DNA of 64,000 nt from Staphylococcus pasteuri (GTDB lineage: Bacteria; Bacillota; Bacilli; Staphylococcales; Staphylococcaceae), in contig NZ_RXWW01000024.1 of the NCBI RefSeq assembly GCF_003970495.1, positions 15,801 through 79,800 on the forward strand. Direction: 5' to 3'. The position numbers were made by a program, and so were the translations under genes. Position 1 is the stretch's first letter. Each line of letters starts with the position of its first letter. The notes under the pieces were generated by a model that was given only the letters and a program-made list of their open reading frames with translations, did not search any database and had not been told where the DNA came from. Positions 30,249 through 40,308 of the stretch are shown here, piece after piece.

Positions 30249-31139
30249 ATGAAAAAAATAATACTTATCCCAGTGATTTTCCTCATTATTATCTCGTTAA
30301 CAGCATGTAGTAATAAAACTAATTCAGATTTAAATCATTTTGAAAGCAAATTAGATGAAGTGAATCATAAACAAGATAAATTAAAAAAAGTTATGAAAAA
30401 AATAAATCTTAAAGAATTAGATCATTTAAGTAAAACAGACACTACTGATAAAAACAGAAAAGAGTTTATTAAACTTCAAGATGATATTGATCAACAATTA
30501 ATACCTGCATTTAAAGAATACGAAAAATCTGCAAAACAATTGCCTGCTGAAACAAAAGAGGTTAAAGAGTTAAAATCTGAGTATCTTAAAACTGTTAAAG
30601 ATAAAAAAAGTTCAATATATGATTTGAAAGATTTTGTAGACTTGTGTAACGATTCAATCAAAGATAATGAAGATATTTTAGATTATACTAAATTATTTGA
30701 GAAGAACCGCTCTCAAGTTGAAAAGAAAATAAATAATGCTTCTAATAAAGAAGATGCAAATCAATTAACATCAAAATTAGAAAGTAATAATAAAGATTTA
30801 AAACAAACTGCCAAAAAATATTTAGATACGTCTACAAGTGATGCAAAAACAGCCAAAAAAGCAATTGAAAATCATATTTCTCCTTTAATTGAGAAACAAA
30901 TTAAAGATATAAATCAAACTAATATTTCTGATACAAATGTCGATAATGCCCGTAAGAACGCGATTGAAATGTACTATAGTTTAGAGAATTATTATGATAC
31001 TCGTATTGATACTATAGAAGTTGGTGAAAAAATATCTAAAATAGATGTCGATAAGTTGCCAAAAGAGGGTAAAGATATAGATAAGAAAGATAAGGAATTT
31101 AATTCGAAATTAAAAAAGGTAAAACAAAAAAACAATTAA
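30249..31139 (+). CDS. EMYY-motif lipoprotein
   Basis: A 296-residue lipoprotein. Signal peptide with lipobox SLTAC (cysteine near residue 20), then a lysine-rich, almost wholly helical mature part predicted as coiled coil. The staphylococcal family marker EMYYSLENYYDTRI lies near 240-253. The start at 30249 is preferred because AAGGGG lies upstream at a normal distance and the following residues MKKIIL give a standard signal peptide. Function unknown; extracytoplasmic, membrane anchored. Confidence 0.85.
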   Translation: MKKIILIPVIFLIIISLTACSNKTNSDLNHFESKLDEVNHKQDKLKKVMKKINLKELDHLSKTDTTDKNRKEFIKLQDDIDQQLIPAFKEYEKSAKQLPAETKEVKELKSEYLKTVKDKKSSIYDLKDFVDLCNDSIKDNEDILDYTKLFEKNRSQVEKKINNASNKEDANQLTSKLESNNKDLKQTAKKYLDTSTSDAKTAKKAIENHISPLIEKQIKDINQTNISDTNVDNARKNAIEMYYSLENYYDTRIDTIEVGEKISKIDVDKLPKEGKDIDKKDKEFNSKLKKVKQKNN

Positions 31140-31286
31140 TTTTGATTAGAATTAAATAAATTAAATAACCATGGTTAACATTGCTAAGTAAAATGTGTAT
31201 AATTGTACCCACTGATATTATTTTCGGGATATGAATATCACGCATATGCTCAGAAAATGTGATAAATACTTTTAGAGGTGAATAGA

Positions 31287-31607
31287 ATGGCTATAAAGCT
31301 GAGTTCAATTGACCAGTTTGAACAAGTGCTAAATGAAAATAAATATTTATTTGTTTTAAAACATAGCGAAACTTGTCCAATTTCTGCAAATGCGTATGAT
31401 CAGTTTAATAAATTTTTATATGAACGCGATATGGATGGTTACTATTTAATAGTACAGCAGGAGCGTAAGTTATCGGACTATATTGCTGAAAAAACAAATG
31501 TAAAACATGAATCACCACAAGCATTTTACTTCGTCAATGGTGAAATGAAATGGAATGCTTCACATAGTGATATCAATGTTTCATCATTAGCTCAAGCAGA
31601 AGAATAA
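31287..31607 (+). CDS. ytxJ: Monothiol bacilliredoxin YtxJ/BrxC
   Basis: A 106-residue thioredoxin-fold protein. The TCPIS motif (cysteine near residue 28) is the monothiol active site that removes bacillithiol from S-bacillithiolated proteins; the cis-proline loop HESPQAFYF is also present. The GTG start nine bases upstream is part of the SD (GAGGTG), so the ATG at 31287 is chosen. Single-gene unit. Confidence 0.9.
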   Translation: MAIKLSSIDQFEQVLNENKYLFVLKHSETCPISANAYDQFNKFLYERDMDGYYLIVQQERKLSDYIAEKTNVKHESPQAFYFVNGEMKWNASHSDINVSSLAQAEE

Positions 31608-31975
31608 TTTTTTCAGATAAGTGAACAAATAATTGAGTGATGAACGTAAATTTTAACTAATTTTGTGTTCATTTAAAAGATAAAAGTCATTTTATTACTA
31701 TGATGTAGTAGTGAAATGACTTTTTTAGTTATTAAAACGAAATATGGTTTATCATTTATGGTTTGCTAGTGAATAGGATATAATAAATCAATATTCAAAA
31801 TGTAATTGTTTTAATATAATTTGTAATAGCTTTTATTGTGAAATACGCAGCATTCATATGTATAATATGTTAGTGTAAAATATTAATTATACGATGAATC
31901 TATAAATTATATTTAAAACATCATATAAATGATTTTAATAAGTAACACTATATATAAAACAAGGTGGTTAAGGCG
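31608..31975. other. Intergenic region ytxJ-glycerate kinase
   Basis: 368 AT-rich bases. Contains the terminator at 31682-31726 and a possible promoter for the kinase gene (TTGTGA 31836-31841, TATAAT 31861-31866, spacing 19). No gene seen. Confidence 0.55.
31682..31726 (+). terminator. Terminator of ytxJ
   Basis: AAAAGTCATTTtATTACTA / TAGTAGTGAAATGACTTTTTT with a short loop and T-run. Confidence 0.82.
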
Positions 31976-33100
31976 ATGAAAGTTTTAGTAGCCATGGATG
32001 AATTTAATGGTATTATTTCTAGTTATCAAGCAAATAGATATGTAGAAGAAGCGGTTGCTAGTCAAATTGAAAAGGCAGATATAGTGCAAGTGCCATTATT
32101 TAATGGCCGCCATGAATTAATGGATTCTGTATTTTTATGGCAGTCTGGTAGTAAATATCGAGTTGCCGCTCACGATGCAGATATGAATGAAGTAGAGGCA
32201 ATATATGGTCAAACTGATAGTGGAATGACAATTATAGAAGGTAATTTATTTTTAAAAGGTCAAAAACCAATTCAACAAAGAACTAGTTATGGTTTAGGAG
32301 AAATATTAAACGCAGCACTAGACAACGATGCTAAACATATTATTATTTCATTAGGTGGAATTGGCAGTTTCGATGGTGGAGCAGGGATGTTACAAGCCTT
32401 AGGTGCTAAATTCTATGATGATGAAGCAAATATTGTTGATGTGACAAAAGGTGCCCATGTCATTAAATATATTAGACGCTTAGATTTTTCAGAAATTCAT
32501 CCGAAATTAGCTGAAGCTAATATTCAAGTGATGTCAGATTTTTCTAGTAGATTATATGGTAAGCAAAGTGAAATTATGCAAATGTATTCTACGCTAGGGA
32601 TGACTCAAAATGAAGCAGCAGAAATAGATAATTTAGTATGGTATTTTAGTGAATTATTTAAAAGTGAGTTAAAAGTGACGATTGGACCTATCGAGCGTGG
32701 TGGTGCTGGTGGCGGTATTGCTGCAGTATTAAAAGGATTATATCAAGCAGAAATTTTAACTAGTCATGAGCTTGTAGATCAAATTACACATTTAGAAGAT
32801 TTGGTACAACAAGCAGATTTAATTATTTTCGGTGAAGGGTTAAATGAACGAGACCAATTGTTGGAAACTACGACATTACGTATTGCAGATTTAACCGAAA
32901 AGCATAATAAAACATCAATTGCTATTTGTGCTACTGACGATAAATTTGATTTATTCGAAGGTAAAGGTGTGACGGCAATGTTTAATACATTTATCGACAT
33001 GCCTGAAACTTACACTGATTTTAAAATGGGTATTCAAATTAGACATTATACTGTTCAAGCATTAAAACTATTAAAAACACAATTTGATGTTAATCAATAA
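31976..33100 (+). CDS. Glycerate kinase (GarK/GlxK type 1)
   Basis: A 374-residue glycerate 2-kinase-family protein phosphorylating D-glycerate. Characteristic segments: MDEFNGIISSYQANRYVEEA at the start, IISLGGIGSFDGGAGMLQALGA in the middle, and IERGGAGGGIAAVLKGL near 235. The family usually has KESLS where this protein has NGIISS, a noticeable deviation that may change activity. The ATG at 31976 has AAGGTGG eight bases before it. Monocistronic, ending in a terminator shared with pepT. Confidence 0.85.
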   Translation: MKVLVAMDEFNGIISSYQANRYVEEAVASQIEKADIVQVPLFNGRHELMDSVFLWQSGSKYRVAAHDADMNEVEAIYGQTDSGMTIIEGNLFLKGQKPIQQRTSYGLGEILNAALDNDAKHIIISLGGIGSFDGGAGMLQALGAKFYDDEANIVDVTKGAHVIKYIRRLDFSEIHPKLAEANIQVMSDFSSRLYGKQSEIMQMYSTLGMTQNEAAEIDNLVWYFSELFKSELKVTIGPIERGGAGGGIAAVLKGLYQAEILTSHELVDQITHLEDLVQQADLIIFGEGLNERDQLLETTTLRIADLTEKHNKTSIAICATDDKFDLFEGKGVTAMFNTFIDMPETYTDFKMGIQIRHYTVQALKLLKTQFDVNQ

Positions 33101-33112
33101 AATAAACTAAAT

Positions 33113-33158
33113 AACACGCCTTGGTTGTCATTTTGTATAAGACAATCAAGGCGTGTTT
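33113..33158. terminator. Bidirectional terminator, glycerate kinase / pepT
   Basis: AACACGCCTTGgTTGTC / GACAATCAAGGCGTGTT with T-rich exits on both strands, between converging genes. Confidence 0.88.
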
Positions 33159-33168
33159 ATTATTGTAT

Positions 33169-34398
33169 TTATTTATTTGAATTGGCTACTTCTTCAGCTA
33201 TACCTACCATAACGTGGATAGCTTTTTCCATTACATTAATAGAAGCATATTCATAAGGACCATGGAAATTGCCACAACCTGTAAAAATATTTGGTGTTGG
33301 TAAGCCCATAAATGAAAGTTGTGAACCATCTGTACCACCGCGAATTGGATCGGTATTTGGTTTAATATCTAATTGATTGAATACTTTAGTTGGAATATCA
33401 ATAATATGTTGATGTGGTTTTATTTTTTCAGCCATATTATAGTATTGATCTTCAACATCGACTTTAACAGGATAATTTTCGAAATGTGAGTTAATATCAT
33501 CACGAATTTCCATAAGTCGTTTTTTACGTAAATCGAATTTCTTTTTATCATGATCTCGAATAATATATTGTAATGTTGCTTTTTCAACGTTACCTTCAAA
33601 GTTCATTAAATGATAGAAACCTTGATAACCTTCAGTACGTTCAGGAACTTCATTTGGAGGTAACAAACTATTAAATTGTTGTCCAAGTGAAATGGCATTA
33701 ATCATAGCATTTTTGGCAGAACCAGGATGTACGTTCACACCATGACAAGTAATAGTAGCTGCTGCAGCATTAAAGCTCTCGTATTGTAGCTCACCAAGTT
33801 GACTACCATCCATTGTATATGCGAAATCAGCATTAAAACGTTCAACATCAAATTGATGAGGACCGCGACCAATTTCTTCATCTGGAGTAAAGCCAACACG
33901 TATTTTACCATGTTTAATTTCGGGATGTTCAATAAGGTATATTAGACCTTCCATAATTTCAACTACACCGGCTTTATCGTCAGCACCTAATAATGATGTA
34001 CCATCAGTAATCATTAGCGTATCACCGATGACATGTTTAAGTTCAGGGAAGACTTTAGTATCTAAAATTCGGTTTGTTTGTCCTAGTTGAATTGATTTTC
34101 CATCATATTTTTCAATGATTTGCGGATTAACACCAGTCGCATTAAAGTCAGGTGATGTATCAACATGTGCTAAAAATCCAACAGTTGGTACGTCCGCATC
34201 TATGTTGCTTTCTAATGTAGCAAACAGATAACCATGATCATCCATATCTGTTTCAAGGCCCAAATCTTTTAATTCTTTCTCCAATAGATTTAGTAAATCC
34301 CATTGTTTAGTTGTAGAAGGCGTAACATTAGAATTTGGATCTGATTGTGTATCAATTTTTACATATCTTGTTAATCTATCAATTATTTGTTCTTTCAT
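33169..34398 (-). CDS. pepT: Peptidase T (tripeptide aminopeptidase)
   Basis: Zinc aminopeptidase of family M20B removing N-terminal residues from tripeptides, 409 residues. Zinc ligands in [21 protein letters not shown] and TPDEEIGRG, plus the late [16 protein letters not shown]. The first ATG (34407) sits directly on the SD AAGGGG; the ATG at 34398 is nine bases away and matches the usual MKxQxIDRLTRY start. Cytoplasmic, downstream of the ThrE-type pair by a few bases, so probably cotranscribed with it. Confidence 0.94.
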   Translation of the reverse strand: MKEQIIDRLTRYVKIDTQSDPNSNVTPSTTKQWDLLNLLEKELKDLGLETDMDDHGYLFATLESNIDADVPTVGFLAHVDTSPDFNATGVNPQIIEKYDGKSIQLGQTNRILDTKVFPELKHVIGDTLMITDGTSLLGADDKAGVVEIMEGLIYLIEHPEIKHGKIRVGFTPDEEIGRGPHQFDVERFNADFAYTMDGSQLGELQYESFNAAAATITCHGVNVHPGSAKNAMINAISLGQQFNSLLPPNEVPERTEGYQGFYHLMNFEGNVEKATLQYIIRDHDKKKFDLRKKRLMEIRDDINSHFENYPVKVDVEDQYYNMAEKIKPHQHIIDIPTKVFNQLDIKPNTDPIRGGTDGSQLSFMGLPTPNIFTGCGNFHGPYEYASINVMEKAIHVMVGIAEEVANSNK

Positions 34399-34411
34399 GT
34401 TAGACATCCCC

Positions 34412-34906
34412 TTAAACTCTGTTATTCATATTATAAGATTTCTTATAAGATTTACCTTTAATCTTACCATAATACTGTTTGATACGTGTGTAGATATAAT
34501 AGATAATTTCTGCAACAAGAATACCAAATGAAATCGCACCAGATATTAGTGTAACTTCTAAAAAAGTATTTACTGCATTTGTATAATTATTTGAAACTAA
34601 ATAACGTGTAGCTTCATAAGCTGCGCCACCAGGTACAAGTGGGATAATTCCAGGAACAATGAAAATGATAACAGGTCTTTTGTAACGTCTACTCATCGTA
34701 TGGCTTAATAATCCTAATATTAAGCTACCTAAAAAGGAAGCACCTACTTTACCAAATTGCATGTCTACAGTGAATTGATAAATAGTCCACGCTACCGCAC
34801 CGACAAACCCACAAGCTAACAATAGTCGACGAGGCGCATTAAAAATGATGGAGAATAGGACTGTGGAAATGAAACTGATTGTAAAGTGAAATAAATAAAA
34901 TAACAA
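34412..34906 (-). CDS. Threonine/serine exporter family protein, small subunit (YjjB-like)
   Basis: A 164-residue membrane protein with four to five helices, the second half of a split ThrE-type exporter. The family marks are the [16 protein letters not shown] segment near 96 and the [16 protein letters not shown] segment near 25. It starts 15 bases after the YjjP-like gene. Substrate (threonine, serine or succinate in relatives) is not known here. Confidence 0.82.
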   Translation of the reverse strand: MLFYLFHFTISFISTVLFSIIFNAPRRLLLACGFVGAVAWTIYQFTVDMQFGKVGASFLGSLILGLLSHTMSRRYKRPVIIFIVPGIIPLVPGGAAYEATRYLVSNNYTNAVNTFLEVTLISGAISFGILVAEIIYYIYTRIKQYYGKIKGKSYKKSYNMNNRV

Positions 34907-34921
34907 TATGAACAGCCTCTC

Positions 34922-35683
34922 TTAAAAAATTAGTAATACAATTGCAACACCGGCACCAATAGCAAATGCAGTTAATGCTGCTTCAACACCTCTAGACATA
35001 CCTGCTAATAGTTCTCCTGCAAGCAAATCTCGAATTGCGTTGGTAATTAGAATACCAGGCACAAGAGGCATTACACTAGCAATAGTAATAATATTTTGAT
35101 TGGTCGCTAAGCCAATTTTAGAACTTGCAACTGCTATTGATATAACGACTGAAGCAGCAACAAATTCTGAGAAAAATTTAATTTGGATATAACGTTGAAC
35201 TAGACTAAAGGTTAAAAATGCAGCGCCTCCAGCTATCGCAGCTATCCAACAATCTGATGCGACACCACCAAACATAAATAAGAAAAATCCGCATGCAATG
35301 GCTGCTGCAAATAAATTAATTAAAAAAGAATATTGCAACGAAGCACTTCTAAGGTGGATTAATTCAGACTTAGCTTCATCTATTGTAAGTTGATTGTTAG
35401 AAATTTTACGAGATAAGCTATTTGTTAAAGCTATTTTTTCCAAATCTGTCGTTCTCTCTCTGATTCGTATCAGTCTTGTACTTGTTCGATCATTTAATGA
35501 AAAAATGATAGCGGTAGAAGTTACAAAACTATATGTATCATATAAGCCATAGCTATGTGCAATTCTATTCATTGTATCTTCAACTCGGTATGTTTCAGCA
35601 CCCGCTTCAAGTAATATTCTTCCAGCAATCAATACAACATCAATCACTTTATTTTCATCAATGATAGTGATTGAGTCAGACAT
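34922..35683 (-). CDS. Threonine/serine exporter family protein, large subunit (YjjP-like)
   Basis: A 253-residue protein: a soluble N-terminal region with RILLEAGAETYRVEDTMNRIA, followed by five hydrophobic helices with VMPLVPGILITNAIRDLLAG. This is the DUF1212/ThrE N-terminal half. The ATG at 35683 is chosen because a perfect AGGAGGTGG precedes it; the longer frame begins upstream of this SD. First gene of the yjjP-yjjB-pepT unit. Confidence 0.85.
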   Translation of the reverse strand: MSDSITIIDENKVIDVVLIAGRILLEAGAETYRVEDTMNRIAHSYGLYDTYSFVTSTAIIFSLNDRTSTRLIRIRERTTDLEKIALTNSLSRKISNNQLTIDEAKSELIHLRSASLQYSFLINLFAAAIACGFFLFMFGGVASDCWIAAIAGGAAFLTFSLVQRYIQIKFFSEFVAASVVISIAVASSKIGLATNQNIITIASVMPLVPGILITNAIRDLLAGELLAGMSRGVEAALTAFAIGAGVAIVLLIF

Positions 35684-35814
35684 GAACAACCACCTCCTAG
35701 TTAATTTATTGATATGAATAATTGAAGTGTACAACTTGCGCTAACAACTTTCAATAGAGGAAGGCAGATTGAAAAGATTATGTAATGAAGAAAGTAGAAG
35801 GGGAGAATAAAAAT

Positions 35815-35860
35815 AAAAGCAAAAAGAAGACTTAATTTAGTTGTCTTCTTTTTGCTTCTA
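35815..35860 (-). terminator. Terminator of gdpS (minus strand)
   Basis: AAAAGCAAAAAGAAGAC / GTCTTCTTTTTGCTT, 11-base loop; U-rich when read leftwards. Confidence 0.82.
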
Positions 35861-35909
35861 ATGTTGGAATTTATTTCCTAGGTTATGACTACCGTTTAAA
35901 AATAGGTCA

Positions 35910-36980
35910 TTATAATTTGATAATTGGATTAAACATTACCTTATTTCTACCTTCGCTTTTCGCGACATGGACCATGTCATCTGCATCTTTAAATACGCGT
36001 CTTTGAGATTTACGATCATCTCTCGTTAAATATCCTACACCGATAGAGACTGAAAGTTTGATGACTTCCTTATTAGGTAAATGGAATGACGATTTTTCTA
36101 CACCTTGTCTAATGTTTTCAGCGAGTTTTACACTTTGATCTAATGTGTAATCATTAATGACAACTGAAAATTCTTCTCCACCATTTCTAAAAATTGAAAA
36201 TTGTTTGGGAACATAATTTTTTAGTAATTGAGACATTTGTTTTAATACAGCGTCACCTGCTTGGTGAGTATATGTATCATTAACATCTTTAAAACCATCA
36301 ATATCAATAAGTAATAAACCTAAACTTTCTTTATGTTCTTCAGTATATTTTGATAATTGATTTAAATGTCTATCAAATTCTTTAACATTTCCAAGTCCAG
36401 TTAAATAATCATATTTATCTTCGTTTTCATAACGATTAACTAATGAGAAGAAATGCCATATGTCTACGAAAGTAATTGCAGAGGCAATTGTAATGATAAA
36501 TGAAATAGGAATTAAGATAGCAATCTCAATCAAATCATATATCGGACTAAATAAAGCTAAAATAAATAAGATGATAATACTAATCGTATTTAAAATAAGT
36601 AAAGATACGATGTCGTTTTGTTTCAAAAATGGACCTACAGCACTAACGACACCAGCAATAACAATTAGAGTAATACCATAGATAATTGAATTATCGAAAA
36701 TAAGCACATCTACTAGTGCTACAATAATAGCAGAAGTAAGTGTATAAATCATATTGGTATAACGCCCTAAAAATAATAAAGGAACAAATGTTAAATGTAC
36801 TAAGTATTCTAAACGGAATGGTATAGGATAAGCAGCTAATAATAGTGCTACAAGCGTCATTAAAACAGTGACATATTCTTTTGAAAAGACCATTCTTTTA
36901 TTTTCAGAGTATTGCAGTCTATGAAATAAATAAATACCTGCAACCATGACTGAAATATTATATATAATTGCTTCAAACAT
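35910..36980 (-). CDS. gdpS: GGDEF-domain membrane protein GdpS
   Basis: A 356-residue protein: about six membrane helices (residues 5-185, 5TM-5TMR_LYT-like) and a C-terminal GGDEF domain with [16 protein letters not shown] and the signature NGGEEFSV. GdpS is the single conserved GGDEF protein of staphylococci; published work found it affects biofilm gene expression without making cyclic di-GMP. AAAGGAG lies 11 bases before the ATG at 36980, which is therefore preferred over the TTG at 37007. Confidence 0.94.
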   Translation of the reverse strand: MFEAIIYNISVMVAGIYLFHRLQYSENKRMVFSKEYVTVLMTLVALLLAAYPIPFRLEYLVHLTFVPLLFLGRYTNMIYTLTSAIIVALVDVLIFDNSIIYGITLIVIAGVVSAVGPFLKQNDIVSLLILNTISIIILFILALFSPIYDLIEIAILIPISFIITIASAITFVDIWHFFSLVNRYENEDKYDYLTGLGNVKEFDRHLNQLSKYTEEHKESLGLLLIDIDGFKDVNDTYTHQAGDAVLKQMSQLLKNYVPKQFSIFRNGGEEFSVVINDYTLDQSVKLAENIRQGVEKSSFHLPNKEVIKLSVSIGVGYLTRDDRKSQRRVFKDADDMVHVAKSEGRNKVMFNPIIKL

Positions 36981-37434
36981 AGTTTTACCGACTCCTTTAT
37001 TGACCAATAGTTATTGTAAGTGAAAACTTACAATTTGTCATTAGTCAGACTAAAATTTTCCTATACATAATAGAGATTAATGTTAAAATATAAATTTAAG
37101 TGATATGATGAAAAAAATGAGTTTCGTCGTAAGAGATTTTTTGTTTCATTGTAGATAATACATAGTATTAATATTGTTATTATATGGGATGTTTTGTAAG
37201 TCTAATAACTATTTTTACAAGGGAATTGTTTATATGGAATACTGATTCCAACAATACGTGTATAATATATAATTAGAAATAAGCGCTTTTAAGTATAAAA
37301 GGTAACGTTTAATGAAAATGTAGAAATACGAAGGATATTTTAATTTATAATAAATAAAGGAAGTAAAATGGTTGGATTTCTTAATATTTTTCTTTAATGA
37401 TAGAAACTAACTTAAATTTGATGAAGGTGAACTG
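36981..37434. other. Divergent intergenic region gdpS-tagO
   Basis: 454 AT-rich bases serving two diverging genes. A good -10 (TATAAT, 37261-37266) lies 174 bases before tagO, giving a long leader that includes a nine-codon frame with a good SD at 37368-37397. No other gene. Confidence 0.55.
37368..37397 (+). CDS. Possible leader mini-ORF before tagO (MVGFLNIFL)
   Basis: Nine codons preceded by AAAGGAAG at an ideal distance and ending 37 bases before tagO. The peptide is hydrophobic. Coding is unproven; it could be a regulatory upstream ORF or chance. Confidence 0.25.
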   Translation: MVGFLNIFL

Positions 37435-38514
37435 ATGTATACATTATTACTTATTGCATTTACTATGATAGTCAGTTTAATAATAACCCCCATTATTATT
37501 GCGATATCTAAGAAATTAAATTTAGTAGATAAACCCAACTTTCGTAAAGTACATACAAAGCCAATTTCAGTAATGGGTGGTACGGTTATTTTATTTTCAT
37601 TTTTAGTTGGAATGTGGCTCGGACATCCAATTGAAAGAGAAGTAAAACCATTAGTCATTGGCGCTATTTTAATGTACGTTGTTGGATTAATTGATGATAT
37701 TTATGATTTAAAACCATACTTAAAATTAGCTGGCCAAATCATAGCAGCTTTAGTTGTTGCGTTTTATGGAGTCACAGTCGATTTTATTTCACTACCAATG
37801 GGACCAACGATTCATTTCGGTATTTTAAGTATTCCTATAACAGTGATTTGGATTGTAGCTATAACTAATGCGATTAATTTAATCGATGGTTTAGACGGAT
37901 TAGCATCTGGCGTGTCAGCGATTGCTTTGATGACAATAGCATTTATTGCAATTTTACAGGCGAATGTTTTTATTATAATGATTTGTTGTGTATTAATCGG
38001 ATCATTATTAGGTTTCTTATTCTATAATTCTCACCCAGCTAAAATATTTTTAGGTGACAGTGGGGCACTGATGATAGGATTTATAATTGGATTTGTATCA
38101 TTGTTAGGTTTTAAAAATATTACATTTATAGCTTTATTTTTCCCAATCGTTATTTTAGCGGTACCGTTTATAGACACAATTTTTGCTATGATACGCCGAA
38201 TGAAAAAAGGTCAACATATTATGCAAGCAGATAAATCCCATTTGCATCATAAATTATTAGAACTTGGTTATACTCATCGCCAAACTGTACTATTAATTTA
38301 TTCAATTGCGATATTATTTAGTTTATCAAGTATTATACTTTATCTATCACAACCACTCGGTGCTTTAATGATGTTTATTTTAATTCTATTAACTATTGAA
38401 CTTATTGTTGAATTTACTGGTTTAATTGATGATAATTATAAACCAATATTAAAACTCATTACTAAAAGAGATAATCGTCCGCAACATCAATACGAAGAAA
38501 AACATGATCACTAA
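37435..38514 (+). CDS. tagO: Undecaprenyl-phosphate GlcNAc-1-phosphate transferase TagO
   Basis: Starts wall teichoic acid synthesis by moving GlcNAc-1-phosphate onto undecaprenyl phosphate at the membrane. 359 residues, about eleven helices, WecA/MraY family. Metal-binding aspartates in VGLIDDIYDL near 84; the NAINLIDGLDGLASG motif near 143; GDSGALMIGF; and the histidine-rich loop KSHLHHKLLELG near 265. SD AAGGTG upstream. In S. aureus this gene is also called llm. Confidence 0.96.
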   Translation: MYTLLLIAFTMIVSLIITPIIIAISKKLNLVDKPNFRKVHTKPISVMGGTVILFSFLVGMWLGHPIEREVKPLVIGAILMYVVGLIDDIYDLKPYLKLAGQIIAALVVAFYGVTVDFISLPMGPTIHFGILSIPITVIWIVAITNAINLIDGLDGLASGVSAIALMTIAFIAILQANVFIIMICCVLIGSLLGFLFYNSHPAKIFLGDSGALMIGFIIGFVSLLGFKNITFIALFFPIVILAVPFIDTIFAMIRRMKKGQHIMQADKSHLHHKLLELGYTHRQTVLLIYSIAILFSLSSIILYLSQPLGALMMFILILLTIELIVEFTGLIDDNYKPILKLITKRDNRPQHQYEEKHDH

Positions 38515-38521
38515 ACGAGAT

Positions 38522-38593
38522 AAAGCTATCAAAAAATGACATATGAGCATTTACTATTAATAAATGCATGTCGTTTTTTTGATAGCTTTTTTT
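38522..38593. terminator. Long terminator hairpin, tagO / YigZ-like gene
   Basis: AAAGCTATCAAAAAATGACAT / ATGTCGTTTTTTTGATAGCTTT with an inner GCATTTA / TAAATGC stem, and a T-run. The stop codon of the converging gene lies in its T-run. Confidence 0.9.
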
Positions 38594-39233
38594 AGTCTGT
38601 AGAGATATCGAAAGGTAGCATTTTGCTATCTTCAGTTTGGATTTCATAATTCCCAGCGGTTGTTTTATTTAAGAACTCGATAAACTTATCGTACTCTGTT
38701 TGAACTACATCTATTTCATAACTTACTTTGTCAGTATAGCTTTGATTTCTAAGCATAAAAGTAGTTGATTCTAATTCGTATTCAAATTTGCCAGTTTGAT
38801 CGTAACTTAAAGTGACTGTCACTGGTATAGCTGATCTCAATTCTACACGGCCAATGTCGTAAATCACATCTCGGACAGCACCACTATATGCTCTAATAAG
38901 TCCGCCACCACCGAGTTTAATTCCACCAAAGTAACGAGTGACAACAACACAAGCATCATGAATATCTAGTTTTTTTAATATTTCTAACATCGGTACACCT
39001 GCTGTGCCACTTGGTTCACCGTCGTCGTTTGCTTTTTGAATATTCATTTCAGGACCTACTGTATAGGCTGAACAATTATGCGTTGCATCTTTATGTTGAG
39101 TTTTAACTTCATTGATAAATGATTTAGCTTCTTCTTCAGAAGTCACCGGTTTAATATGAGCAATAAAACGTGATTTATTAATAACATTTTCAAATGTATG
39201 TTCTTTTTTTACAGTGATGATTGGTTTTGACAT
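38592..39233 (-). CDS. YigZ/IMPACT family protein
   Basis: A 213-residue protein with the UPF0029 N-terminal domain (SRFIAHIKPV near 21, DGEPSGTAGVPML near 77, VVTRYFGGIKLGGGGLIRAY near 98) and a C-terminal ferredoxin-like DUF1949 domain. Relatives bind nucleic acid or translation factors; the bacterial role is not settled. Single gene diverging from fakB1. Confidence 0.88.
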   Translation of the reverse strand: MSKPIITVKKEHTFENVINKSRFIAHIKPVTSEEEAKSFINEVKTQHKDATHNCSAYTVGPEMNIQKANDDGEPSGTAGVPMLEILKKLDIHDACVVVTRYFGGIKLGGGGLIRAYSGAVRDVIYDIGRVELRSAIPVTVTLSYDQTGKFEYELESTTFMLRNQSYTDKVSYEIDVVQTEYDKFIEFLNKTTAGNYEIQTEDSKMLPFDISTD

Positions 39234-39371
39234 CGTTTCACTTCCAAATCTATAATTTTCATATTAGTATTATACACTCTGTAAATACTTAAAATAAAAT
39301 GTTTAAATGGCAATTTCTTTTTTTGATAAAATATTGTATTATTACTATGAGTATAATTGAGGAGGACTACT

Positions 39372-40238
39372 ATGAAGATTGCTGTAATGACTGATTCTAC
39401 TAGCTATCTATCTCAAAATTTAATCGATAAATATGATATTCCAGTTGCACCATTAAGTGTGACGTTTGATGATGGTGTAAGCTATACAGAAAGTACAGAT
39501 GTAGATATTGATCGTTTTTATGAAAAAATGGCAACGTCTGCGACAATACCTACTACAAGTCAACCTGCTGTAGGTGAATGGATTCAACGATATGAAAACT
39601 TAAGAGATAAAGGCTATACAGATGTAATAGTTGTATTCTTATCTAGTGGAATTAGTGGGAGCTATCAATCTGGTAAGCAAGCTGGTGAAATAGTAGAAGG
39701 CATTAATGTATATGCATTTGATAGTAAGCTTGCGGCTATGATGGAAGGTTGTTACGTATTACGTGCAATTGAAATGGTGGAACAAGGTTATAAGCCAAAT
39801 GATATCATAGCAGAATTAACAGATATGAGAGAACATACAGGCGCTTATTTAATAGTAGATGATTTAAAAAATCTACAAAAAAGCGGACGAATCACAGGTG
39901 CACAAGCTTGGGTAGGTACATTGTTAAAAATGAAACCAGTACTTAAATTTGATGACGGTAAGATAGTCCCTGAAGAGAAGGTACGTACGAAAAAAAGAGC
40001 ACTTAAAGCATTAGAAGAAAAAGTGTTAAACCAAGTTAAGGACTTTGATGAAGTAACGATATTTGTGATTAATGGTGATAAGACTGAAGATGGTAAAGCA
40101 TTACTAGACTCTGTTAAAGAAAATGCACCATCACATAGTCAAGTTGCTTATTCAGAATTCGGACCGGTAATCGCTGCCCATTTAGGTTCAGGTGGATTAG
40201 GTTTAGGTTACACTGCCCGTAAAGTAAGACTTGATTAA
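39372..40238 (+). CDS. fakB1: Fatty acid-binding protein FakB1 (DegV family)
   Basis: Presents exogenous fatty acids to the kinase FakA, feeding acyl-phosphate into phospholipid synthesis. 288-residue DegV protein: [10 protein letters not shown] at the start; [10 protein letters not shown] near 61; [11 protein letters not shown] near 91; and the C-terminal [11 protein letters not shown]. Its position beside comFA is the same as that of fakB1 in S. aureus, which separates it from FakB2 elsewhere. GGAGG lies six bases before the ATG at 39372. The gene is followed directly by a perfect terminator. Confidence 0.9.
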   Translation: MKIAVMTDSTSYLSQNLIDKYDIPVAPLSVTFDDGVSYTESTDVDIDRFYEKMATSATIPTTSQPAVGEWIQRYENLRDKGYTDVIVVFLSSGISGSYQSGKQAGEIVEGINVYAFDSKLAAMMEGCYVLRAIEMVEQGYKPNDIIAELTDMREHTGAYLIVDDLKNLQKSGRITGAQAWVGTLLKMKPVLKFDDGKIVPEEKVRTKKRALKALEEKVLNQVKDFDEVTIFVINGDKTEDGKALLDSVKENAPSHSQVAYSEFGPVIAAHLGSGGLGLGYTARKVRLD

Positions 40239-40249
40239 TATTTATAGAG

Positions 40250-40295
40250 GACATATTGGATTGTACATCAACAATCTAGTATGTCTTTTTATTTT
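40250..40295 (+). terminator. Intrinsic terminator of fakB1
   Basis: GACATATTGGATTGT / ACAATCTAGTATGTC, 15 pairs with two G-U, six-base loop, then TTTTTATTTT. It lies 12 bases after the fakB1 stop and overlaps the long open frame that runs into comFA, so that part of the frame is probably not translated. Confidence 0.9.
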
Positions 40296-40308
40296 GGAGG
40301 AAAATAAA

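Noticed and set aside
37281-37294. AAGCGCTT-containing site before tagO as a cre box
   Set aside because: Three mismatches to the consensus; not convincing.
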